DNA of 64,000 bases, taken from Endothia cerciana. Its lineage: Eukaryota > Ascomycota > Sordariomycetes > Diaporthales > Cryphonectriaceae. Position numbers and translations under genes: made by a program. The DNA is taken from assembly GCA_026119935.1 (NCBI GenBank), contig JALRMH010000025.1, positions 248,001 through 312,000 on the forward strand. The letters are read 5' to 3'. The first letter of the stretch is position 1. Each line of letters starts with the position of its first letter. This document shows positions 55,817 through 64,000 of the stretch, in pieces. Below the pieces are notes generated by a model, which saw nothing but the letters and a program-made list of their open reading frames with translations, was not told the origin of the DNA and searched no databases.

Positions 55817-56268
55817 AGCTGGCACTGCTGCAGCCTCCGTACTTCAGTATCGGTTCTGGAGCCCCTGTTGATCATGAGACAGCCCTGATAGAACTGGTAT
55901 CATCTACGGAATTTTATAGACTCGCATTCCATCTCTCTGATCTTTCCACATCGTCTGTTTCTCGATCACGTCATTTCACGTGGGGGGGGGGGGGACTTTG
56001 GCGGACGGCGCGAGTCCAAATTTTGCATCGCGGCGGGTTGGAGACAGGATTTACGTAACTTTCTCCACCATAGAGACGGTATGACATGCCATTTGCCTGG
56101 GCCCTGCTGTACCAGGTCACAACTCTGCTAACCTCAACGCCGCCCAGTGAGATGCTCCGTATGCGAGGCCAACCTCTATAGCAGTTTATATAGATGCTAA
56201 CTCAGTCAGCTAGTAGTGATCGCCCCGTTTAGGGGCTGTAAGTTTCTAAATCCCACTGCTCCTCCTCC
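55817..56268. other. Intergenic, permease promoter
   Basis: No coding frame. A 13-base G run lies at 55982-55994, about 170 bases upstream of the permease ATG. Confidence 0.45.
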
Positions 56269-57009
56269 TCACCTTTCATAATTCGACCCAAGAGCCGTGG
56301 TGTCCCCCTGTGACTCCTGGAAGGCTTGATATATACCCTGGATCACAGAGCTCAAATACATCTCCGAGGAGACCTTTATCGATATCGACACATCTCTGCT
56401 GCACATGTCCTCAAACCATCGATCCCAGTTCTCGTCAATCAACCTGTACAGCCGCGAGTCCTTGCCTTCCTTCTCGCGGTCCTCAAGCCTCCGCAGCCAT
56501 TCCTGTTTTGTCGCGGGGCTCTTCTCCGGATAGATCTGGGCGACATAGTACCCTTCTGCCTTTAGCGCTTCTGCGACGCCGGGGAACGTCGAGACTAAGA
56601 GAATGCGTGGTCCGCCCCCGTCTGCTTTCTGCCGTATGTCCTCCAGGTAATTGCCTGGGAACACTTTTCCCCGGGGGTATGCGCTGGAGTCCATGTCGAT
56701 GACGTCCGGAACTCTGAGTTCCTCCTGGAGCCTCGTATCTTTAGTAAACGTTGTCTTGCCGATACACGTGTAGCCCGAGATGATCAGCGTCGAACTTTTT
56801 CTGCTGTGGTTGCCGCCGCGTCCCTCGCTCATCCCGCCGGCCGTCTTCTTGGAGATTCGTGACCGCGGTGGACCATATGACGGGCCGGCGAACGTCCGCG
56901 AGCGGAATGGTTTTATGAGATCTTGACGTGAGATGTTAAAGCTCTGGCAGCGTCGGGGATACGGCGCATCGACGAGAAGAGACATTTGGGGTTCACGCGT
57001 TGTGTGCAT
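56269..57009 (-). CDS. P-loop NTPase/kinase-like protein resembling phage-type ATPases
   Basis: A single-exon minus-strand gene. From ATG 57009 it has 246 residues; an inner ATG at 56832 would give 187, starting MSEGRGGNHSRK just before the domain. The domain opens with a Walker A motif, ISGYTCIGKTTF. Then come VIDMDSSAYPRG, FPGNYLEDIRQ, RILLVSTFPGVAEALKAEGY and QIYPEKSPATKQEWLRRL. The order P-loop, Asp/Ser-rich strand, (N)-FP-NYL, hydrophobic strand with V-S-T, and YP...K.EWL.R is one I associate with small ATP-binding proteins of bacteriophages and bacteria. Role is unknown; nucleotide or polynucleotide kinase activity is a guess from fold. No targeting signal. Upstream residues 1-59 are basic and may be an extension or 5' UTR. 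Confidence 0.75.
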   Translation of the reverse strand: MHTTREPQMSLLVDAPYPRRCQSFNISRQDLIKPFRSRTFAGPSYGPPRSRISKKTAGGMSEGRGGNHSRKSSTLIISGYTCIGKTTFTKDTRLQEELRVPDVIDMDSSAYPRGKVFPGNYLEDIRQKADGGGPRILLVSTFPGVAEALKAEGYYVAQIYPEKSPATKQEWLRRLEDREKEGKDSRLYRLIDENWDRWFEDMCSRDVSISIKVSSEMYLSSVIQGIYQAFQESQGDTTALGSNYER

Positions 57010-58597
57010 GAACTCGTGACGCGATGTTTGCAAGCCCTCTTCTCTCAACAAGGCCGTGGGGGATTCAGGGAAGTCTTCGTTCTGTGTCCTAGCTGTGTTT
57101 GTCAGAAGATTCAGGCGGCAACACAGGTGTCTTATAACACTGTCTTTCCCCCCTTTATGTCATTGCCAATTTGGATACTTCTTCTTGTCGTGATGCTGCT
57201 TATGAGAGCAGCAATCTGGTCACTCAGCCGCCTGGGCGGCATGCAGGCTGCAGCCCGTGCTGTCCACCAACGCCCGGGCGGCCTCCGACCCCACAACCGA
57301 CCTCGGGAGCCTCACGAAACGCCTCGGCGGCCAAAGGCAAGTATAAAAATGACGAAACAAAGGAGCAGGATCGACCAAGTACGGAATCTGTGGAACGTAG
57401 GCTTAAAATAAGTGCCCAGATAATCTTTAGGATGAAACCCAAGGTTCGTAGTATAACTCAGCGCCGCTTCTTGATGATAAAGTGTCACGTTACTTGTAGC
57501 TAGGTCATGCAATCACAGACCTCAATTAGGCAATTTTAGCAGGAGGCTCTGGTTGTCTGACGGGCCTCAGGTCAAAGGCCGTCGTTGTAAGTATGCTATT
57601 TTTGCGTTCGTGTCACCGCTGGATGAAGTGCTAACATACGTTCCTCAATGCGATGATACCCTTGCAGGCCATTTGTACCCTAATTCAAGGTCGAGCCCTG
57701 CCGGTATGAATACCTGTTAGATACAAAACCCAGCGCTGTTGTCACGGGGCTGCATGAAGGTTCGTGAAGATGTACATCGGCGTGTGTCAGGCCCTCAACT
57801 ACCTCATGCCTCTGGAATCTGGAGCGATATGAGGAGCCTCCCTGCGCCTGCGCAGGACGCGACATTTGGATGCCATTCTGTGTAAGAACACATCTAGATA
57901 GGACCTTGAAAGTTGGGAATTTCCAACCGAGTATGTGAGGCTATCGAGGCCGGTGACTTAACTGGCTCTGGCACACAGCCATTGTCCTAGTCAGACTACC
58001 CACATCGCCTGTATGGCTGACCTTACCGCTAAAGGCGTATGTTGGTAGGTAGTCAGAGACCAGCTGGTGGCGCCGTCGGAATATTGAGTCAACTGAAGTC
58101 TATCTAGGCAGGGTAAGCTGCCCATGTGCCCTCCGCGCCTCGCTGCGGATACTGACGATATCAGTTGGGTCATCTTTTGAGCGGGCTAGACGCGAGCCTG
58201 CGCAACGTTGAGCCGCAAAGGTTGGTTAAGATTCCTCCTGACTGTTGCCGCTACTGGATGTCACCGACAGGAGCGTTATTGGCAAGGTCTTCCATGTAAA
58301 GCAAGCAACTAAGAGTAAAAGATGTCCAGGTCAGAGCGGGGATAGGCATCCGAAGAAGGTGAGGGCGTCCCACGGCGCGCTGCGTATACTCATCTCCCCT
58401 CTCAGCATATGCCCCTGATCTCGAAGCGTGACTATGTGCGTCTGTTTGATTTTTCCGAGACAAGGCAATGCGTGTACGCTGGCTTAAGGTCTCAATCCCA
58501 TGTATGATGGGGACCTTGGGATTTGCAAAACTCCAGCGACAGGTGAATCCCCATCAAAGCCAACATCCGCGCAGCAAGCGGCTGACAGCGGCGCGCT
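57010..58597. other. Intergenic of 1.6 kb
   Basis: Short frames only. A plus-strand frame around 57171-57503 has a polar, Lys/Glu-rich segment but no start context, domain or splice partner, so it is not called. Confidence 0.4.
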
Positions 58598-59512
58598 TCA
58601 GCTAGACGCGAGCTCGCTGACCACGCCCTGGACGACGTCGTCCAGATTCTCATCTTCTAGACCCAGCATATTCATTGCAAAATCTTGCTTGTCCTCCCAG
58701 TTGCCGTACAGCCCCCCCAGGACAAAGACCAGTTCCTCGATGGCGTCCAGATCGCCCCCGTCAGCAAGGGCCTTCTTCTCCTTGATGAACGCCTCCGAGT
58801 CGAGCCTCTCAACCTCCCACTTCTGACCCGTAGCCTTCTCCAGCGACTTCAGGACCTCGTTCTGGCTCACGCAGAAGCTCTGTATGAACAGCATCTTGTT
58901 TTTGGTCTCCTCCGGCCTCTGCAGGATTCTCACCGTCGCCTTGGCGATCTGGGGCAGGGTGGCCTGTGAGCTCTTGAGGTCACCGTCGTCGATGATCTCC
59001 GCCTTCCTCGCCTTCAGGTTGAAGTGCAGGAAGTCCTCGCGCAGGCCCCAGTCGAAGAAGTGCCCGTTGACCAGAGATGTCCAGGAGAAAGCCGGGTGCT
59101 CCTCGGCCAGCCCCTGCAGGCTCTCGCGGATCTGCACCTTCCGGTCGAACAGCGTGACCAGCTCCCGCTCCCGCCTGCCGCTGCTGTCGCAGCTGCCGAA
59201 GTCCGCGGGGATGAGCCTCTTGACGCCCGCGGCGGCGGCGGCCCTGCCGAACTTGATCTGCTCCGCGGCGTCCTTTGCGCGGTAGCAGACCACGACCGCG
59301 TCCTGGCCGCGGAGCTGCTCGGTGAGCTCGTCCAGGGGCAGGCCGTCGGGGAGGGTCAGGACGCGGATCTTGTCCTGGTGTGGGGGGGTCGACCTGGATG
59401 AGGCGCGCTGGAGGACGGTGACGGTGAAGCTGCCGTCGCTGACAAAGGCATCGAGGATGTGGGATCCAAGGTTGCCAGTCGCGCCCACGAGGGCCACTTT
59501 GACGATGGACAT
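58598..59512 (-). CDS. NmrA-like/isoflavone-reductase-like NAD(P)-binding protein
   Basis: A single-exon gene of 304 residues from ATG 59512. The atypical SDR fold is clear from the N-terminal dinucleotide motif GATGNLG (residues 10-16, preceded by KVALV), then VLQRASSRS, DAVVVCYRAKD and KRLIPADFGSC. The IPADFG motif and lack of a classical YxxxK catalytic pair are characteristic of NmrA-like and PCBER/isoflavone-reductase-like proteins. In fungi these act as redox sensors, nitrogen regulators or reductases in secondary metabolism. The C-terminal half (FDWGLREDFLHFNL, SLEKATGQKWEVERLD) fits the substrate domain. Specific function cannot be assigned. It stands apart from other genes; the SDR at 60890 is divergent and 1.4 kb away. 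Confidence 0.9.
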   Translation of the reverse strand: MSIVKVALVGATGNLGSHILDAFVSDGSFTVTVLQRASSRSTPPHQDKIRVLTLPDGLPLDELTEQLRGQDAVVVCYRAKDAAEQIKFGRAAAAAGVKRLIPADFGSCDSSGRRERELVTLFDRKVQIRESLQGLAEEHPAFSWTSLVNGHFFDWGLREDFLHFNLKARKAEIIDDGDLKSSQATLPQIAKATVRILQRPEETKNKMLFIQSFCVSQNEVLKSLEKATGQKWEVERLDSEAFIKEKKALADGGDLDAIEELVFVLGGLYGNWEDKQDFAMNMLGLEDENLDDVVQGVVSELASS

Positions 59513-60311
59513 GGTGCCTTGTCTTCTCTGGGAGGTTGAAATGAGTGCCTACTGCCCTCCCGTGACGAGCGAGGTATTTCGGATCGTTGATGGCGCACAA
59601 GGCCGGACGTTCTACTCCGAGGTTGAGTCACAGTCCCTACAGCGCCTTCTCTAGGCTACTGTAGGCAGTCCCTCGATTCTCTCAGAAAACACAGATGAGG
59701 GTGTGTAGGGCTGTGAGATGCCGTCATCACGTTGATAGGCTGAGCCAAGGGTTAACACTGCCGCTGATATCCCTTGGTTGCCGGAGGCACTGTGGGTCTA
59801 CAATGCGGGCTCTCAGGGTTCGGGTTTTTTTCTGTAGACCGCATGTCGATGCTGATGCCCCATGTTCCTTCATTGCGATATTTCCAGATCTCTATTTAAG
59901 GGACGTTTCAAGAGGAGGGCGAAGCAGATGCCACAGATATAGGTACCATTGTATGGGTGAGAGCTGCAGGTCATGAGGTCAGGACGGAACCTGGAATAAA
60001 AGCTTGCTGCAGTTAGCCTGTGCTGTTGGTCGTAGAAGCAGAAGCAGCTGTAGAAAGAGGTATCTTCGAGAGACAGGAGGGCATGTAGGAAATTGGATTC
60101 TAAACCGTCTAGAGAAAAGATCCAGGAGCCCTATTTATGTGCAAAAAAACTGCTTGTACGAACCGATTTTCTCTTCCGCAGCCGTTGAGTTCCTCCGAAT
60201 CTGGAGTGGACATGTTAGGAAGCTTGCGAGAGGATGCGTTTAGTAGCAAAGTCAGAAATTATGGTCTGTCCAGACTTGAGCATGGAAACATGTCCCGCAC
60301 CTCCCCCTCGC

Positions 60312-60325
60312 CACACACACACACA

Positions 60326-60361
<36 letters not shown>

Positions 60362-60385
60362 TTTCCTTAACAGGGGGGGGGGGGG
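60312..60385. repeat. Compound CA/CT microsatellite with T and G runs
   Basis: About seven CA units are followed by about 13 CT units, a T run of 12, a short spacer and a 13-base G run (60373-60385). Confidence 0.95.
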
Positions 60386-60736
60386 ATAGTCCAAGTCCCC
60401 AGAGGGTAGTGGCAGCCTTGAAGTGGGACTTCTTTATACTTTTTGTATCAATTAACCTCATACTTCTTAGCACGGTGGAACTCATGCTGAAGTAATCTGA
60501 ATTCTAATTAATGCAAGATCTCAGTGCAGGTCCTCGAGGTGGAAGGGTTTATCGCGGCGCGGTTCCGTTGCTGTGCGGAATTGCTGACAAGCTTACATGA
60601 GAATGTCTTTGTAATCCTCATCTGCTTCCTAAACCTCCGCGGCACCATTCCGCGTGGTTTGTAATGACCGCTCGCATAGCTAGCACTTTAACGAACATCA
60701 TAACTCTCGACAGAGAAACAGTATCACAAGTATGGG

Positions 60737-60744
60737 TATAAATA
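60737..60744 (+). promoter_or_regulatory. TATA box of the SDR gene
   Basis: TATAAATA, 146 bases before the ATG at 60890, a suitable distance given a fungal 5' UTR of about 100 bases. Confidence 0.55.
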
Positions 60745-60889
60745 AAGCCAGTTCAGATCGTGTTGTCATCTGCATTTCCTCGTCAACACAATCTAGATTT
60801 CCCAAGCAGCCCGACCAAACGACTTTAGTCTTTCCTGAGCGGCTCCCAAACATATCAATAAGTATACTTCGCGAAGTAGTTCATCAAAA

Positions 60890-61935
60890 ATGGCTGCACC
60901 AGGAACAGTTGATCCAGATGCGTATACTGCACCGTTCATGCTCACCCAAACCATGCGCCGTGATGTATACCCGGCGATCGACCCGGCCAAAAATCCAAAC
61001 CTCAATGCCGAGGGCAAAGTTGTCGTTATCACAGGTGCCACTGGAGGTCTTGGCTTCGTGAGTATCGGCCCGTCCTCTTGCGTCCATTGGCACTCAGAAC
61101 CAAGGACACTGACAGCGTTCACAGGCTATTTCTCGATCTTTCCTCTCTGCTGGAGCCACGGGCGTTGCACTTGTTGGTCGCACCCTGGGAAAGCTACAGT
61201 CCGTATCGGAGGAGCTCAGCGCCGATGGCAAACTCCTCCCAATCGCTGCGAACACCCTTCTTCAGGATGAGTCGGATGATGTGATCAAGAAGGCCGTAAA
61301 AAGGTTCGGTCATGTTGACGTCCTGGTCAATGCATCTGGTGCCATGAATCTTGGACCCATCGGTACCCTGGCATCATCAGACTGGTGGGAGAACTTTGTA
61401 AGCATTTCCGGATCCTGACTTTATGGGAGTTTGCAGTCCTGACGTTAGCATCCGAAACCAGGAATCAAACGTTCATGGTGTCTACAACATGTGCCACAGC
61501 TTTATCAACACTACGGGCGGCAAAGGGACTATCATCAATATAGTCAGCCTCGGCGCGTCCTTTCTGGTACCGGGAATGTCTGGGTACAGTGCCTCAAAGC
61601 TAGCTCTGATCAAGCTTGGGGAGTTCCTCGATCTGGAGCACCCGAACCTTCGCGTTTTCTCTGTTCATCCCGGTATGGTCGAGGCTGAGAACGGCCGTGG
61701 AATGGTTGTCGAGCCTATGCTTCCATTTTCAAAGGACAAGGCTGCTCTCACGGGAGGCTTGGCTCTTTATCTCACCGCGGGCAGTGCAGACTTTCTGCGA
61801 GGAGGCTACATTCATGCCAATTGGGACGTGGCCGAGCTGGAGGAGCATCAGAAGGAGATCGCCGAGAAGAAGTTGATCAAGTTGGGATTCCTCAACGGCC
61901 AGCTTCAGGTCGGCGGGTATTCGTGGTCTTCTTGA
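60890..61935 (+). CDS. Short-chain dehydrogenase/reductase
   Basis: Three exons (60890-61057, 61125-61397, 61462-61935) give 304 residues. The classical SDR features are complete: coenzyme motif TGATGGLGF near residues 49-57 (interrupted by intron 1 after GGLGF), VGRTLGKLQSV, LVNASGAM, Ser176, and the catalytic Tyr189/Lys193 pair in YSASK. After the active site comes VHPGMVEAENG. The enzyme should reduce or oxidise a small alcohol/carbonyl with NAD(P)(H); no substrate can be read off. The N-terminal 45 residues (MAAPGTVDPDAYTAPF) precede the fold and are typical of a fungal subgroup of SDRs. A TATA box lies upstream. It has no obvious partner genes. Confidence 0.92.
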
Positions 61936-62203
61936 CACGTTCGAAGGCTTGATATGCCAAGCGTCTCTTGTCTTTGAGAAGAACAAGGTTGAGAGATGCT
62001 CTCCAGAAAACACCAGTCCACAATCGTCCAGCCGCCGAGACAACCTTCACCCGCGAAATCAGGCAGTCTCCGCAGTCAGATAGATCATCTCTCATCAATC
62101 TTTGAAACGCGTCCTGTTGAATGCTGGAGTCTTTCCCATCTATTGACCTCGTTCCATCCTTAACAGGAGTGGACTCTGCAGCATCCGCTTACTATCTAGT
62201 CAC

Positions 62204-63990
62204 TTAGTCCACCAGCCAGACTTGACTGTCCCACGTCTTTTCGAGGAGAACATGATGCGAGAAATACATCACCATAATCTTCCAGCCCTGATCCTTTTCG
62301 AAATATTTAAACTCACTCTCTGCTCTGGCTTTTGCGAAATCGGGCCTTTTCTCTTCGGTTCCTGCGATCAATGCACTCATGCGTTCCTTCATCCTCTCCT
62401 TGGCCATAGAAAGCTCTTGTGTGGTTTCCTTCTCCTGCATGGACAGCAACTCTGCCGTGATCGGTTCGCCCCCGAGCTCTGCCGCGAGCTCTGTCATCAT
62501 CTCGGCCACGAGCGTTCCTGCTGGCGAGAGTTCTGTGAGGACGGTGTTGAACTGTCTGCGCACACACAGTTCCTTGTCGACCTCTTGGTCAATCAATACC
62601 AACAGGCAGGCCTCGGGTAGAGGTCCATCCAAAGACCTTGGATGAGAGGTTTCCACGTTTCTGATGAGTGCAGCTTGTCCCGTTTCAGCATTCTTACACA
62701 GCTGGCGGCCGATCGTCTTCCACCACCGATGCTCAATTTCACTGGTCCATGTTCTAGCCTTCCGTATGTAGTCATAATTGAACAGTTGGAACCACTTTCT
62801 AGTTGGTTCCTCCTTCAGGAAGATTCGGTTCTCAGGCACAATCGGAATGAGGACATCCCACGGGTGGAGTTCTTGTTCTTTAGAGGTGCTGCCTGCGATT
62901 CTGTGAGCACGAACGTGTAATCTGTAGCCCGGGAAGCTAACTCTTAGGCCCCTGCGATCAGCCTCCCGGACTACCTTACCGAGCTTCACACCCGGGCCCG
63001 GCCTGAAGAATCTGACAGTGCGATGATTTAGGTCCATCGAGGATTCAAAGAACTGTCTTTCCGCATACGGATCATTTGTGTCGTTCACCGCCGATGGCTC
63101 AGCCTCCCCGGCGAGGAAGCTTCTCGGCGCCCACCGGAAGCCTTCGATATGGAGAGGATTGTCGACGAAGAATATCGTCTTCGGGGGCAGACCCTCCAGC
63201 CTCTCAGCCAGCATATCCCATATCATTGCCATGCGCTTCTGTGCCGCATCTTTGCCGTCTTCATGGAGAACACGAGCGATGTCAAGGTTCAGCAACGTTG
63301 CAATGCAGAGTGCTTCGTCTTTCGGAACAGATACCAAGCGGAAGTTGAGAGCCCACTGCAGTTTGACGAGAACGTCGTAGGGGTTCTCGTGTGGATCGAC
63401 GGGGACCGCCCCGGCCCCAAGCGTCTTCCGCGAAGAGAAACTGGCAAAGGCGCTCATAGCCCGCCAGAGATCACTCATCAGCTTTACATATCGTGTGTCC
63501 TTGGTGCTTGCTTCGTGTATCTGAAGGAACAAAACATCGGCCTTGACGGCCTGATCAGCGAACTGAAAATACAACGACTGAGGTAGGGCCCCTTCTTGGA
63601 AGGTCCACAGCCTGCGCATCCATGCGGAGCAGGTCAGGACCCGGAACGCCAGCTCCACCGGGTATGCGTTTTGTGACGGCATTGTTGTGAAGGAATTATC
63701 CAGAACCAAGGTATGTGTGGAGTTGCGGTAGACATCGGCTATGCGTTCAAGAGAGATCTTCTTGCCTTCCCATTCCACAGGGCAGCAGAGAGTATCAATC
63801 CAAACACGGTACGCAGGTCTGCCTTCTTCTTCCCATTCTGGATCGACGAGTCGCTGCAGATCGGCCACAAGGCGGCCGATCCGTTCAACCTGGCACCGTG
63901 GTAGGGAGTTGTCGTTCGGGTTTCCAAGCCCGTCCGCCCAGACCTGAGCAGCCGGGTCAGCAATTTTTGGGGTAGGACTGGAGGTGCTAA
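62204..63990 (-). CDS. Heterokaryon-incompatibility (HET) domain protein, 5' end outside window
   Basis: The minus-strand frame is open from 62204 to about 63990, where an in-frame stop and a likely intron acceptor (gaaattag) show that at least one upstream exon lies beyond the right edge. HET proteins mediate non-self recognition and cell death when incompatible hyphae fuse. The HET core is seen as YRVWIDTLCCPVEWEGKKIS, IADVYRNSTHTLVLDNSF and WMRRLWTFQEGALP. This is the WIDTLCCP variant in which the third block ends W-x-x-R-x-W-T-x-Q-E. About 400 further residues follow, with a helical, Glu/Lys-rich C-terminus (SMAKERMKERMSALIAG). No membrane segment. The sequence shown has no break in the part present. 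Confidence 0.85.
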
Positions 63991-64000
63991 TTTCTTACAT

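Larger units (their letters stand above)
59513..60889. other. Divergent promoter region with simple repeats
   Basis: Lies between the NmrA-like gene (minus) and the SDR gene (plus). It contains CA, CT and T tracts with a G run at 60312-60385 and a TATA box for the SDR. No coding frame is supported. Confidence 0.5.

Noticed and set aside
57158..57503. Plus-strand frame with hydrophobic start and Lys/Glu-rich end
   Set aside because: The two parts are in different frames with no convincing intron; no family is recognisable.
3541..64000. CRISPR arrays, rRNA genes, LTR elements or transposases
   Set aside because: No regularly spaced direct repeats, rRNA-like sequence, long terminal repeats, or transposase/reverse-transcriptase motifs were found by eye on either strand.

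Overview
The window is nuclear DNA of a filamentous ascomycete (Pezizomycotina, most likely Sordariomycetes; this is inferred, not tested). Genes are spaced along both strands without operons. Most are split by short introns of about 50-100 nt with GT...CTRAY...AG signals. The families present are typical of such fungi: three Zn2Cys6 regulators, a microsomal P450, a HET-domain protein, Sur7/PalI and NmrA-like proteins. Intron boundaries below were worked out by hand from reading frame, splice motifs and remembered family conservation.

Layout. 1-5 kb: an edge-cut cysteine-rich ORF, a nuclear-looking acidic-tailed protein of unknown function and a CYSTM-type small protein. 5.5-10 kb: an IlvD/Edd sugar-acid dehydratase, a rhomboid protease and a small secreted cysteine protein. 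13.5-17.4 kb: a five-exon UBC4/5-type E2 enzyme and mitochondrial glutaryl-CoA dehydrogenase. 21.5-33.7 kb: an accessory block with a Zn2Cys6 regulator, a long gene-free stretch, a P450, a frameshifted short-chain dehydrogenase and a second Zn2Cys6 regulator. 36-41 kb: a decayed GH114-like glycosidase, a three-exon 97-residue protein and a four-exon 245-residue protein, the last two of unknown function. 41.5-49.2 kb: a HAD hydrolase, a Sur7/PalI membrane protein and a third Zn2Cys6 regulator. 49.8-64 kb: tRNA-Arg(CCG), an inositol-dehydrogenase-like oxidoreductase, an MFS transporter, a lysine-type permease, a P-loop protein with a phage-like look, an NmrA-like protein, a short-chain dehydrogenase and a HET protein cut by the right edge.

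Working together. The only group that reads as a functional unit is P450 + SDR + regulator at 28.0-33.7 kb, perhaps with the regulator at 21.5 kb. It could be a small tailoring or detoxification locus, but no backbone enzyme is present and the SDR is broken by one base as sequenced. The dehydrogenase, transporter and permease at 50.9-55.8 kb form a nutrient-use neighbourhood, and the lysine-type permease shares the window with glutaryl-CoA dehydrogenase of lysine catabolism; both links are positional only. Conspicuous features with no assigned role are long pure G or C runs (at least twelve of 10-16 nt, four of them in introns) and two hidden multi-exon genes of unknown function. I found no CRISPR array, no rRNA and no intact transposon.
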